From Streptomyces sp. WZ.A104 (GTDB taxonomy: Bacteria; Actinomycetota; Actinomycetes; Streptomycetales; Streptomycetaceae), in NCBI RefSeq assembly GCF_002382885.1, contig NZ_NWVL01000018.1, positions 48,435 through 112,434 on the forward strand: DNA of 64,000 nt. The letters run 5' to 3'. Positions 43,069-52,410 of this stretch are shown here, piece after piece. Position numbers and translations under genes: made by a program. The number at the start of each line of letters is the position of its first letter. Position 1 is the stretch's first letter. The notes below the pieces were generated by a model. The model worked only from the letters and a program-made list of their open reading frames with translations. It was not told the DNA's origin and did no database searches.

Positions 43069-43646
43069 TCACCCGGCCTCGGCGTGTCCCTGGCCGTCGG
43101 CCCCGGGCCCGTACAGCGCGCGGTGCACGCTCGTGTACGTCGCCCCGTGCTCGGCGAGGACGTCGGCGACGGTTCCGGGGGTCGCGGTGAGGGCCAGGAG
43201 GAGGTGCTCCTCGCCGATGAACCGGTCGCCGCGCCCGAGGGCCACCCTCAGCGACTTCTCCAGGATGCCCTTCGCCCCCGGGGTGAAGGGGCGGTGCCCG
43301 GACCACCACCGGCGGCTGCGCCGACCGGTGTCGAGAGCGCCCTCGCCATGGGCCCCCTCGACCCGGTCCACGACGGCGCCGACGTCGATCCCGATCCGGC
43401 GAGGGCGTCGGTGTCGGCCCTCGTCAGCCCGCCGCGCCGCCGGGCCTCGGTGAAGTCGGCGTCCAGAGCGGCGCGGCGGCCGTCCAGCCCGAGGGCGGCA
43501 AGGGCGAAGGAGGCGCGGCTGCCCTCCTGTTCCAGCAGCGCGATCAGCAGGTGCTCCTCGGTGACCGAGGCGGCCCCGGTCCGCTCCGCCCGGGCCACGG
43601 CGGCCTTCACGTTCGCGCGGGCCCCTCGGGTGAATCGCTCGAACAT
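43069..43646 (-). pseudogene. Clp N-terminal domain protein split by a frameshift
   Basis: The first frame reads MFERFTRGARANVKAAVARA (start ATG 43646, GGGAGG upstream) through a Clp_N half-repeat to DALAG. A missing base near 43395/43396 then moves coding to another frame that continues IGIDVGAVVDRVEG... with the second half-repeat FTPGAKGILEKSLRVALGRG and IGEEHLLLALTA, ending at 43069. Joined, it is a normal two-repeat Clp_N protein of about 190 residues. A sequencing error is the alternative to true decay. Clp_N domains bind adaptors and substrates of Clp proteases. Confidence 0.75.
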
Positions 43647-43693
43647 CAACGCCTCCCGTACTTCTTGTGCACGGCCTGCCGGCTGACACCCAC
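43646..43693 (-). pseudogene. C-terminal remnant of a helix-turn-helix gene
   Basis: The reverse strand encodes VGVSRQAVHKKYGRR then a stop that overlaps the Clp_N start (TGATG). This is the recognition helix and end of the small HTH protein that commonly precedes Clp_N genes in Streptomyces. Its N-terminal part is gone: five codons further upstream lies the GNAT stop. A GTG could allow a 15-codon product, but a functional protein is unlikely. Confidence 0.6.
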
Positions 43694-43699
43694 CTCTCG

Positions 43700-44239
43700 T
43701 CAATCAAAGTTGACATCATCGTCCGCCAGGCGGGCGTGCCGCTCGATGTCGTAGCGGACCCGGCCGTAGCGCAGCTTGGCCCGCTCGATCCCTTCGGGTG
43801 CGAAGCCCGAACGCCGGGCGACCGCACAGGATGCCGGGTTGTCGGTGCGGTGGCCCAGCTCCAGCCGGTAGAGGCCGAGGTCGCCGAAGGCCCAGCGCGC
43901 CAGCGCGCGCACCCCGGCAGGCGCGACGCCCCGGCCGCGCGCCGCCTCCGTGGTCCAGTAGGAGACCCAGCCCGTGTCGTGGGTCCGGTTGACGGCCTGA
44001 ACGGCGACACAGCCCAGGGCCTCGCCCTCCTCCCCCACGACGGCCCAGGAGTACCCGGTCCTGGCCCCCCGTTCACGCGTACGGTCCGCGATCCAGGCCA
44101 GCGCCCCGGCCTGGTCGGACACGGGCCGGTCGGTCTGGCGGTCCATCTCGGCCGGGGCGAAGGCGCGGAGCACGGCCGGCGCGTCGGCGGGCAGCCAGGG
44201 GCGCAGCAGAAACCCTTCAGGGGTGGTCAGTTCGTCCAT
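43700..44239 (-). CDS. GNAT (RimJ/RimL-type) acetyltransferase
   Basis: 179 residues of the GNAT fold: LRPWLPADAPAVLRAF opening strand-helix, WVSYWTTEAARGRGVAPAGVRAL as the acetyl-CoA loop (RGRGVA), and LELGHRTDNPASCAVARRSGF typical of the RimJ/RimL subgroup, with Asn-x-x-Ser. It transfers acetyl groups from acetyl-CoA to an amine. ATG 44239 follows AAGGTGG. The 5' end overlaps the end of the glycosidase gene by 23 bases. Substrate unknown. Confidence 0.88.
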   Translation of the reverse strand: MDELTTPEGFLLRPWLPADAPAVLRAFAPAEMDRQTDRPVSDQAGALAWIADRTRERGARTGYSWAVVGEEGEALGCVAVQAVNRTHDTGWVSYWTTEAARGRGVAPAGVRALARWAFGDLGLYRLELGHRTDNPASCAVARRSGFAPEGIERAKLRYGRVRYDIERHARLADDDVNFD

Positions 44240-45662
44240 GCGGACCACCTTCCCGCACGGTCACCTCCACCCGCACGCCGGGCCGGGCGACCACCAGCAG
44301 CCGCCCGCCGTGCCGGGCGTTCCCGAGCACACGGGCGGACCCGGCGACGGAGACCCGCCACCCCCGGACGGACGGCGGGAGCGACAGCTCCGTGACCCCG
44401 GGACGGGCGGCGGCCCGGTAGTCGAGCCGGTAGCGCCGGCGCTCCGCGTCGTAGGTGTCGGAGCGGACTTCTCCCGCGACGGCCGGGGCGTAGGGGGTGG
44501 CCGTCCGCTCCTTGTTCGTACGGAAGCGGCCGCGCTCGTCGAGGGCGCAGTAGCCGCCGCCGTAGCACCAGACGTATCCGGCCCAGCCGGAGCTGTAGCG
44601 GTTCAGGGAGGCGACGGCCTCGCGGTAGAAGCGGCCCATGTTCGGCAGGGCGTTGTTCAGCGGCCCCCACTCACCCACGACCACGGGCATCCGGTAGCGG
44701 GCCGGGTAGGCGGTGACGGCGGCCTCGTACGCCTCGATCCAGCCGGCCTCCGGGTCGTAGTCCGCGCCCGCCTCCATGGCGGTGTTGTAGAAGTGCGGGG
44801 CGTACACGGTCCGGCTGTCCTCGATCCGCCCCAGCCCCGTGGGCACGCCCTCGCCGACGATGGGGGTCGGCTCGACGAACAGCCAGGTGGAGCGGTCCTT
44901 GGCGCGGATGGCGCGGGCCAGCCGGTTGTACATCGGGGTGAGGTGCTCGGCCTCGATCCTGCGGGCGGCGGTCGGCAGGTCCTCGCCTTCGCGCAGCTCC
45001 CCCATCGGCTCGTTGATCAGGTCGTATCCGATCACCGCCGGGTGGCCGCGGAAGCGTTCCGCGAGGACCTGCCACATGGCGGCCTGGGCGCGTCGCAGGT
45101 CGGGGTCCTCGTAGAGGTGGGTGAAGGCCCGCTGGACGGCCGGTTCGAAGTACTCGGAGAACCAGTCGTCGGGGTTCGGGGTGAACGGCAGCCCGTCGGT
45201 CCTGGTGGCCCAGGCGGGGATGCCCCGGTGACCGAAGGCGGGCCCGAAGACATCCTGGTGGGCGTCGATGAGGACGTGGATGCGGTGCTTCCGCGCCCAG
45301 CCCAGGATGCGTTCGATGCGCCGGAGATAGCGCTCGCTGTACTGGCCGCGCCGGGGCTCCAGGTCGTCCCAGAAGACCAGCAGCCGGGCGAAGTTGAAGC
45401 CGCCCGCCCGCAGGTCGCGGAAGTGCCGTTCGGTGATGGCGGTGAGTGCGGCCTCGCCGCGGTTGACCTTGTCCTCGACGTTCCAGCCGCGCAGGGTGAG
45501 GGTGCGGCCGCGCTCGTCGGTGAGCGGCGGTACGGAGCGCTCGCGGGACTCCGGTGCCGGTGCGGGTGCGGGTGCGGGGCGCGCCGAGGCGGCGGGGGCG
45601 AGGGCCCCCGCCGCGAGCACGGACGCGACGACAACTGCCATGAGTGCTCTGCCCATTCGCAT
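44217..45662 (-). CDS. Secreted GH5 endoglycosylceramidase-like glycosidase
   Basis: 481 residues with a Sec signal peptide (cleavage near APAASARP, about residue 27). The GH5 TIM barrel (about 45-400) includes LRGWNVEDKV, LIDAHQDVFGPAFG, the acid/base Glu in GYDLINEPMGE and the nucleophile Glu in MPVVVGEWGPL. A C-terminal beta-sandwich of about 85 residues follows. This matches the endoglycoceramidase subgroup, which releases oligosaccharide from glycolipids; other beta-glycosides are possible. ATG start, weak ribosome site. Transcribed towards the GNAT gene, with overlap. Confidence 0.87.
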   Translation of the reverse strand: MRMGRALMAVVVASVLAAGALAPAASARPAPAPAPAPESRERSVPPLTDERGRTLTLRGWNVEDKVNRGEAALTAITERHFRDLRAGGFNFARLLVFWDDLEPRRGQYSERYLRRIERILGWARKHRIHVLIDAHQDVFGPAFGHRGIPAWATRTDGLPFTPNPDDWFSEYFEPAVQRAFTHLYEDPDLRRAQAAMWQVLAERFRGHPAVIGYDLINEPMGELREGEDLPTAARRIEAEHLTPMYNRLARAIRAKDRSTWLFVEPTPIVGEGVPTGLGRIEDSRTVYAPHFYNTAMEAGADYDPEAGWIEAYEAAVTAYPARYRMPVVVGEWGPLNNALPNMGRFYREAVASLNRYSSGWAGYVWCYGGGYCALDERGRFRTNKERTATPYAPAVAGEVRSDTYDAERRRYRLDYRAAARPGVTELSLPPSVRGWRVSVAGSARVLGNARHGGRLLVVARPGVRVEVTVREGGPHGRTDHP

Positions 45663-45730
45663 GGGCCCGATCCCATCAGCAGGACTGACGATCCATCAAG
45701 AGTCGGTTACCGGCGAGTTGGTGCGCGCCC

Positions 45731-46699
45731 TCAGTCCGTGGGGCGGAGCACGATCTTCCCGAACAGGTCGCCGGACTCCAGCCGCTGGAACCCTTCCCTG
45801 GCCCGGTCCAGCGGCAGCACCTGGTCGATGACCGGCCGTACCCCCGTGCCGGCGCAGAAGGCGAGCAGGTCCTCCAGCTCGTCCTTGGAACCCATGGTGG
45901 AGCCGACGACCTTGAGCTCCAGGAAGAAGATCCGGGTCAGCTCGGCGTGCGCGGGCCGGTCCCCGCTGGTGGCCCCCGAGATGACGAGGGTGCCGCCGGG
46001 GCGCAGCGACTTCACGGAGTGGGACCAGGTGGCGGCCCCGACGGTCTCGATGACCGCGTCCACCCGCTGCGGCAGCCGGGCGCCGGGCTCGTACGCCTCC
46101 AGCGCACCCAGTTCGACGGCCCGCTCCCGCTTGGCCTTGTCCCGGCTGGTGGTGAAGACCCGCAGCCCAGCGGCCTTCCCGAGCACGATCGCCGCGGTGG
46201 CGACCCCGCCGCCCGCGCCCTGGACGAGCACGGAATCGCCGGGCCGCACTCCGGCGTTGGTGAACAGCATCCGGTACGCGGTGAGCCAGGCGGTCGGCAG
46301 GCAGGCGGCTTCCTCGAAGCTGAGCTCCTTCGGCTTGGGCAGCACGTTCCAGGTGGGGACGGTGACCTGCTCGGCGAAGGTGCCCTGGTAGCGCTCGGTG
46401 AGGATGGAGCGCGGCTCCTTCGGCCCGACGCCGTGTCCCGACTGTCCGATGACGGAGTGCAGGACGACCTCGTTGCCGTCCTGGTCGACGCCCGCGGCAT
46501 CGCAGCCCAGGATCATCGGCAGCCGGTCCTGCGAGAGCCCCACGCCCCGCAGGGACCAGAGGTCGTGGTGGTTGAGGGAGGCGGCGCGGACCGTGACGGT
46601 GCTCCATCCGGGACGCGTCTCGGGAGCCGGGCGCTCGCCCAGCTCAAGTCCGTCGAGAGGCTGGTCGGGATCGATGCGGGCTGCGTAGGCGGCGAACAT
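45731..46699 (-). CDS. Zinc-type MDR oxidoreductase (quinone reductase-like)
   Basis: 322-residue medium-chain dehydrogenase/reductase: N-terminal GroES-like domain with SLNHHDLWSLRG and MILGCDAAG, NADP-binding Rossmann motif VQGAGGGVATAA, and a C-terminal segment (QVLPLDRAREGFQRLESGDLFGKIVL). Catalytic-zinc ligands are not obvious, so it is closer to quinone oxidoreductases than to zinc alcohol dehydrogenases. ATG 46699 is chosen by homology to the family N-terminus. Cytosolic. Substrate unknown. Confidence 0.87.
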   Translation of the reverse strand: MFAAYAARIDPDQPLDGLELGERPAPETRPGWSTVTVRAASLNHHDLWSLRGVGLSQDRLPMILGCDAAGVDQDGNEVVLHSVIGQSGHGVGPKEPRSILTERYQGTFAEQVTVPTWNVLPKPKELSFEEAACLPTAWLTAYRMLFTNAGVRPGDSVLVQGAGGGVATAAIVLGKAAGLRVFTTSRDKAKRERAVELGALEAYEPGARLPQRVDAVIETVGAATWSHSVKSLRPGGTLVISGATSGDRPAHAELTRIFFLELKVVGSTMGSKDELEDLLAFCAGTGVRPVIDQVLPLDRAREGFQRLESGDLFGKIVLRPTD

Positions 46700-46800
46700 G
46701 GCTCGACGATAGGCGGGGCGGGGCGACGACGTAACCGCCTGCGGGTGTGACGCACGCCAACTGGCCCCGCGCCCGCGGTCCGAGCCCCTCCAGCGGCCGC

Positions 46801-46920
46801 GTTCAAGCCGTCCTGGGCCGACAAGGAACGCGCGCGGAGCCCGCACGGACCGGCCCGCGCACTCAAGCCCCTCCGGGGCCGAAAAGAATGGGCGGGGCCC
46901 GCACAGACAGGCCCCGCCCA
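46801..46920 (-). repeat. Imperfect tandem terminator cassettes
   Basis: Two imperfect copies of about 60 bp, 46801-46860 and 46861-46920, each with TCAAGCC-, GGGCCGA(C/A)AA-, GGA/GGC-GCCCGCAC- and a GC hairpin. A degraded third copy starts near 46780 (GAGCCCCTCC). Similar CAAGCCC-(N)-GGGC blocks recur downstream of Streptomyces genes. Confidence 0.6.
46889..46920 (-). terminator. Terminator of the malic enzyme gene
   Basis: On the reverse strand an 11-bp hairpin (TGGGCGGGGCC/GGCCCCGCCCA) lies 31 bases past the malic enzyme stop and is followed by TTCTTTTC, a good intrinsic terminator. Confidence 0.85.
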
Positions 46921-46950
46921 CCAAGCACCGCACAACAGCGCAGCGCGGAC

Positions 46951-48192
46951 TCAGCGCCGCGCCACACCCTCCGCGCGAGCCGCCGCGGCCACGGCGGCGG
47001 TGACCGCCGGGGCGACCCGCTCGTCGAACGGCGACGGGATCACGTAGTCGGCGGCCAGCTCATCGCCCACGACGTCCGCCAGCGCGTTCGCCGCCGCGAT
47101 CTTCATGCCCTCGGTGATCCGGGAGGCCCGGACCTGGAGCGCACCGGCGAAGATCCCGGGGAAGGCCAGCACGTTGTTGATCTGGTTCGGGAAGTCCGAG
47201 CGCCCGGTCGCCACGACGGCCGCGTACTTGTGCGCGACCTCCGGGTGGACCTCCGGGTTCGGGTTGGCCATCGCGAAGACGTACGCGCCGGGGGCCATCG
47301 AGGCCACCGCCGCCTCCGGGACCGTACCGCCGGAGACGCCGATGAAGACGTCCGCACCGGCGAGCGCCTTCTCCAGCGAACCGGAGATGCCGGCCCGGTT
47401 GGTCAGCTCGGCCAGTTCGCGCTTGACGTCGGTGAGGTCCTCGCGGTCGCGGCTGACGATGCCCTTGCGGTCGGCCACCGCGACATCGCCGATGCCCGCC
47501 TCAAGCAGGAACTTGGCGATGGCGACACCCGCCGCGCCCGCGCCGGAGATGACGCCGCGCAGGTCGCCGAGCGTCCGCCCGGAGAGCTTGGCGGCGTTAC
47601 GGAGGGCGGCGAGGGTGACGACGGCGGTGCCGTGCTGGTCGTCGTGGAAGACCGGGATGTCCAGCCGCTCCTGGAGCTTGCGCTCGATCTCGAAGCACCG
47701 GGGGGCCGAGATGTCCTCCAGGTTGACCCCGCCGAAGGAGGGGGCGAGCCGGACGACGGTGTCGACGATCTCGTCGGCGTCGGTGGTCGCGAGCGCGATC
47801 GGCACCGCGTCGACGCCGCCGAACTGCTTGAAGAGGATGGCCTTGCCCTCCATCACGGGGAGGGACGCCTCGGGCCCGATGTCGCCGAGGCCGAGCACGG
47901 CGGTGCCGTCCGTCACGACGGCCACGACCTGGGACTTCCAGGTGTAGTCGTGGACGAGCTCGGGGTTGTCGGCGATGGCGCTGCACACTTTCGCCACTCC
48001 GGGCGTGTACGCCAGGGAAAGGTCGTCCTTGTCCCGGATCGGGACGGTGGCCTGCACGGCCATCTTCCCGCCCCGGTGCAGGGCGAAGGCCGGATCGAAG
48101 GGCTCGTCGGCCCCGGTGTCCGTCGCGCTCGTGCGCTGGATGCCGCTGTCAGTAGTGCTGTCGCTGCGAGGATTGACGATCTCCGCTGCCAT
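46951..48192 (-). CDS. maeB: Malic enzyme (NADP-type, bacterial)
   Basis: 413 residues. The malic domain contains LSLAYTPGVAKVC, the catalytic VPVMEGKAILFK-type Lys region, and metal-binding VFHDDQHGTA. NAD(P)-binding ISGAGAAGVAIAKFLL follows. It decarboxylates malate to pyruvate with reduction of NADP or NAD. In S. coelicolor the malic enzyme beside this transporter locus is the NADP-dependent one, which supports maeB; this rests on synteny memory and is not proven here. ATG follows AAGGGG. Divergent from the amino acid transporter. Confidence 0.9.
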   Translation of the reverse strand: MAAEIVNPRSDSTTDSGIQRTSATDTGADEPFDPAFALHRGGKMAVQATVPIRDKDDLSLAYTPGVAKVCSAIADNPELVHDYTWKSQVVAVVTDGTAVLGLGDIGPEASLPVMEGKAILFKQFGGVDAVPIALATTDADEIVDTVVRLAPSFGGVNLEDISAPRCFEIERKLQERLDIPVFHDDQHGTAVVTLAALRNAAKLSGRTLGDLRGVISGAGAAGVAIAKFLLEAGIGDVAVADRKGIVSRDREDLTDVKRELAELTNRAGISGSLEKALAGADVFIGVSGGTVPEAAVASMAPGAYVFAMANPNPEVHPEVAHKYAAVVATGRSDFPNQINNVLAFPGIFAGALQVRASRITEGMKIAAANALADVVGDELAADYVIPSPFDERVAPAVTAAVAAAARAEGVARR

Positions 48193-48716
48193 GGTGTTGA
48201 CCCCTTAAGTCTTCATCGTTTGAGGGTGGCCACTCCTGGTTGAGGAGGGGTGGGCGGGCACCGCGTACGCGCCCTGCGCCGGGCGGTTGGCCCGCCCCGG
48301 CAGGGTGAGGTACGTACGCGCGGGCGCGCCGCACACGCGCCCTGAGCCCCGGATGAGGGGTGTAAACGTCTTTCTTACCGGACCAACCCTGTTACGCACG
48401 AGTCCATTCCGATGCGGTGACGTGACTCATAGTCGAATATCTGGACAAGTCGGCAAACCGGTATAAATGCCGTCCACCAGTCGAGACGTACCGAAGATTC
48501 TCCCGTGCGGAGACCGAACCCCCGCAGAAGGTCCGGGCATGACGTACCGGCCGTTGATGTTCGGGGGTCGCCCGTTATCCGATTTTGACATGACGAGACC
48601 CCTGAACGGGCCAGTCCGAATGGCAGGATGCCGTCATCACACAAGGTGGCGACACCCGAAGGTGCGTGCCAAGCCGCCCATCAGCACCTCACCCTCACCT
48701 GCCGGAGGATCCCGAA
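48193..48716. other. Long divergent intergenic region
   Basis: 524 bp with no convincing gene. It carries the promoters of the malic enzyme (leftward) and the ABC transporter (rightward). Notable words: TATAAA at 48462-48467 in an AT-rich patch (48425-48470) and TTGACA at 48585-48590, 127 bases before the transporter start. No riboswitch or clear terminator was recognised. Confidence 0.5.
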
Positions 48717-49679
48717 ATGACCGCAAGCACCACGCGTCGTACGACCGCCAGGACCCGGATCGCGGCGGTCGGCGCCATCGCGGTCGCCGGCTCCCTGCTG
48801 CTCACCGCCTGTGGCGACCAGACCGACAGCTCCTCCCAGGAGAGCGGCAGCGGCAAGGAGACCAAGAGCGGCGCGCCGCTCTTCGAGAAGCTGCCGGAGA
48901 AGTACCAGAAGTCCGGTGTGATCAAGGTCGGCACGAATGCCGAATACGCCCCGATGGAGTTCGTCGAGAACGGAAAGATCGTGGGCGTGGACCCCGATCT
49001 CGCCGAGGCCCTCGGCAAGCAGCTCGGGGTGAAGTTCGAGTTCACCTCCGGTTCCTTCGAGGGCCTGATCACCGCCCTGAACACCGGGCGCCACGACATC
49101 GCGATGTCGTCGATCACCGACAACAAGCAGCGCCAGGAGGGCCTGGACGAGTCGGGCAAGAAGCTGGGCAAGGGCGTCGACTTCGTCGACTACTTCCTCG
49201 CCGGTACCGCCGTGTACACGAAGAAGGGCAACCCCGAGGGCATCAACTCCATCGAGGACCTCTGCGGGAAGACCGCCGCCGTGCAGCGCGCCACCACGTA
49301 CGAGAAGGCTCTCAAGACGCAGTCGAAGGCCTGCACGGACGCCGGCGAGAAGGCCATCAAGATCCAGGCCTTCGAGAACGACACCGAGGCCCAGACCCGG
49401 GTCAAGGCCGGTGGCGCGGTCGCCGGGGTCAACGACTACCCGGTCGCGGTGGACCTGGCCCGCAAGGCCGACGGCGGCAAGGCGTTCGAGGTCGTGGGCG
49501 AGCAGGTCGACGCCGGCCCGTTCGGCATCGCCGTCAACAAGGACAACACGGGGCTGCGCGACGCCCTGAAGGAGGCCGTCGACGCGATCATCGCCGACGG
49601 TTCGTACCAGAAGGTGCTCGACAAGTGGGGCGCCGGCACGGGAGCGATCGACAAGGCCGCCATCAACGGCGGCAAGTGA
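48717..49679 (+). CDS. Amino acid ABC transporter substrate-binding lipoprotein
   Basis: 320 residues. Signal sequence with lipobox LLTAC (Cys about residue 29). Family 3 periplasmic-binding-protein fold: VIKVGTNAEYAPMEFVENGK, GVDPDLAEALGKQLG, the first lobe, then the hinge and QVDAGPFGIAVNKDN. It captures a polar amino acid (glutamate, glutamine or a related acid) outside the membrane. GGAGGAT precedes the ATG. First gene of a three-gene operon. Confidence 0.93.
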   Translation: MTASTTRRTTARTRIAAVGAIAVAGSLLLTACGDQTDSSSQESGSGKETKSGAPLFEKLPEKYQKSGVIKVGTNAEYAPMEFVENGKIVGVDPDLAEALGKQLGVKFEFTSGSFEGLITALNTGRHDIAMSSITDNKQRQEGLDESGKKLGKGVDFVDYFLAGTAVYTKKGNPEGINSIEDLCGKTAAVQRATTYEKALKTQSKACTDAGEKAIKIQAFENDTEAQTRVKAGGAVAGVNDYPVAVDLARKADGGKAFEVVGEQVDAGPFGIAVNKDNTGLRDALKEAVDAIIADGSYQKVLDKWGAGTGAIDKAAINGGK

Positions 49680-49707
49680 CCGGACGCTTCACCGAAGGGC
49701 AGTCACG

Positions 49708-50672
49708 ATGACTGACAAGCTCGACAAGGCACCCGTCGGCTCACCGGCCGGCCAGGTGCCCGTCTCCGGGGCCGCCACCACGGCCCCGGAGTACATCAAG
49801 GCCATTCCCGTCCGCCATGTCGGCCGCTGGATCAGCGGCGTCGTGGTCATCGGCCTCCTCGTCACCCTCGGGTACGCCTTCTCCCAGGGCAACATCCAGT
49901 GGCACGCCGTGGGCGACAAGCTGTTCGACAGCACCGTCGTCGCCGGTGCGGGCCGCACCCTGCTGATCAGCGTCCTCGCGATGGTGCTCGGCGTGATCCT
50001 CGGCGTCGTGCTGGCCGTGATGCGGCTCTCCAAGAACCCGGTCACCAGCTGGGTGGCCTGGCTGTACATCTGGTTCTTCCGGGGCACCCCGGTCTACGTA
50101 CAGCTGCTGCTCTGGTTCAACCTGGCGCTGATCTTCCCGGTCCTGAACATCCCGTTCATCTACAAGGACGAGATGACGGACGTCATGACCCCGTTCATGT
50201 GCGCCCTGCTGGGGCTCGCCCTGAACGAGGCCGCCTACATGGCGGAGATCTGCCGCGCCGGCATCCAGTCGGTCGACGAGGGCCAGACCGAGGCGTCGCA
50301 CGCCCTCGGCATGACCCAGGCGAAGACCATGCGCCGCGTGGTCCTGCCGCAGGCGCTGCGGGTGATCATCCCGCCGACCGGCAACGAGTTCATCAACATG
50401 CTGAAGACCTCCTCGCTGGTCTACGCGGTCACGTACAACGAGCTGCTCCGCTCCACCTCGCAGATCGGCTCCACGTCGTACGCGGTGATGGAGATGCTGT
50501 TCGTCGCGTCCATCTGGTACATCGTGATGACCAGCGTGTTCAGCGTCGGCCAGTACTACCTGGAGCGCCGCTACGCCCGAGGCTCGCTGCGCTCGCTGCC
50601 GCTCACGCCGTTCCAGCGCATCAAGGCGAACCTCGCCTCGTTCAGCAACCGGCCCTCCGGAGGTGTCTCCGC

Positions 50673-50676
<4 letters not shown>
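49708..50676 (+). CDS. Amino acid ABC transporter permease
   Basis: 322-residue inner-membrane permease of the HisM/GlnP type with about six hydrophobic segments. [24 protein letters not shown] (the EAA loop contacting the ATPase) and [22 protein letters not shown] are characteristic. An N-terminal cytoplasmic tail of about 35 residues precedes the first helix. It forms a homodimer channel with two ATPase subunits. ATG overlaps nothing upstream; its stop overlaps the ATPase start. Confidence 0.93.
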
Positions 50677-51437
<761 letters not shown>

Positions 51438-51450
51438 TCGGCTGCAGCGA

Positions 51451-51486
51451 GGAGGGCGGTACGGACACGGGTCCGTACCGCCCTCC
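51451..51486 (+). terminator. Strong terminator of the ABC operon
   Basis: Perfect 16-bp arms, 51451-51466 against 51471-51486 (outer GGAGGGCGG/CCGCCCTCC), four-base loop ACGG, 14 bases past the ATPase stop. Confidence 0.9.
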
Positions 51487-51504
51487 CGCTCGTTCCGCGC
51501 CCGC

Positions 51505-52266
51505 CTACTTCACAGCGAGTACGAGGCTGTCCGACGGCGACGCCCACACCGCCCGGGCCTCCCCGAAGCCGGAGGCGAGCAGGGTGCGGGCGTGCCAGTC
51601 GGCGGACGGCATGTCGCCGTCCGCGTGCTCGCCGTAGATCTTGAAGCGCTCGGCGGTGGGGGCGGCGAGGACCGGGTCCTTCGCGGCGACGGCCCACCAC
51701 TCGGCCCAGTCCAGTGCGCCGCCGGCCTTGGCGCGGTCCATCGCGGCGTGGCGGTGGGCGCGTTCGGCGGCGTTGATCCGGGGGGTCGCCGGGTCGATGG
51801 TGCGGTCGGCGTTCATGAAGACCCCGCCGTCCCGGACGAGCCCGCCGAGCTGCCCGTAGAGCGTGGCGAGCGGCTCACTGTGGAGCCAGTGCAGGGCGGT
51901 GGCGGTGAGGACGGCGTCGTACGAGGTGTGGGGCAGCCGGGTGGTCCAGTCCGGGTCCTTGAGGTCGGCGGTGACGAAGGCGACCCGGCCGTCGCCCTCG
52001 AAGGTGCCGCGGGCGATGGCCAGGAGCGCGGGGTCGAGATCGACGCCGGTGCTCGTGGCGCCCGGGAACCGCTTGAGGAGCCGGTCCGTAATACTTCCCG
52101 TACCGCACGCGAGGTCCAGCACCCGCGGTTCCGGTCCGACGACCGCCTCGACCATGTCCAGCATCACCCGGAACCGCTCCTCGCGGTCGGGCATGTACCA
52201 CTCCTGCTGCCGGTCCCAGCTCTCCTGCCAGGACCGCCAGTCGGTGCCCGTAGCCGTCTCCGTCAC
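51505..52266 (-). CDS. Class I SAM-dependent methyltransferase
   Basis: 253 residues. SAM-binding motif [21 protein letters not shown], acidic Asp in GVDLDPALL, then [13 protein letters not shown] and the catalytic-side strand. The GTG start is preferred because GGAGG lies six bases upstream; an ATG four codons earlier has no site. Small-molecule methyltransferase; substrate unknown. Divergent from the CGNR regulator, sharing the repeat-rich region between them. Confidence 0.87.
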   Translation of the reverse strand: MTETATGTDWRSWQESWDRQQEWYMPDREERFRVMLDMVEAVVGPEPRVLDLACGTGSITDRLLKRFPGATSTGVDLDPALLAIARGTFEGDGRVAFVTADLKDPDWTTRLPHTSYDAVLTATALHWLHSEPLATLYGQLGGLVRDGGVFMNADRTIDPATPRINAAERAHRHAAMDRAKAGGALDWAEWWAVAAKDPVLAAPTAERFKIYGEHADGDMPSADWHARTLLASGFGEARAVWASPSDSLVLAVK

Positions 52267-52281
52267 GTCAGCCTCCATGTC

Positions 52282-52373
52282 GTACCCGTTCGCGTAACAC
52301 CGGTACGCAGTACCCGTTACGCCCCGCCCGTTGCGTAATACCTGTTCGCAAACACCGACCATTACACTGGTCG
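52282..52373. promoter_or_regulatory. Repeat cluster between methyltransferase and CGNR genes
   Basis: Related words recur: CCGTTCGCGTAACACC near 52287, CCGTTGCGTAATACC near 52328, and CTGTTCGCAAACACC near 52342. Inverted pairs are CGTAAC/GTTACG (52293 and 52316), TTGCG-N11-CGCAA (52331-52351) and CGACCA-N6-TGGTCG (52356-52373). TACACT in the last could be a -10. It looks like a multi-site operator for the adjacent regulator; inference. Confidence 0.55.
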
Positions 52374-52410
52374 ACGCCCCGACTCTAGACCGACGCCGTA
52401 AGGACTACAA

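Noticed and set aside
43390..43400. Programmed ribosomal frameshift in the Clp_N gene
   Set aside because: No slippery heptamer or downstream structure is apparent, and the adjacent HTH gene is also degraded, so mutation or sequence error is simpler.
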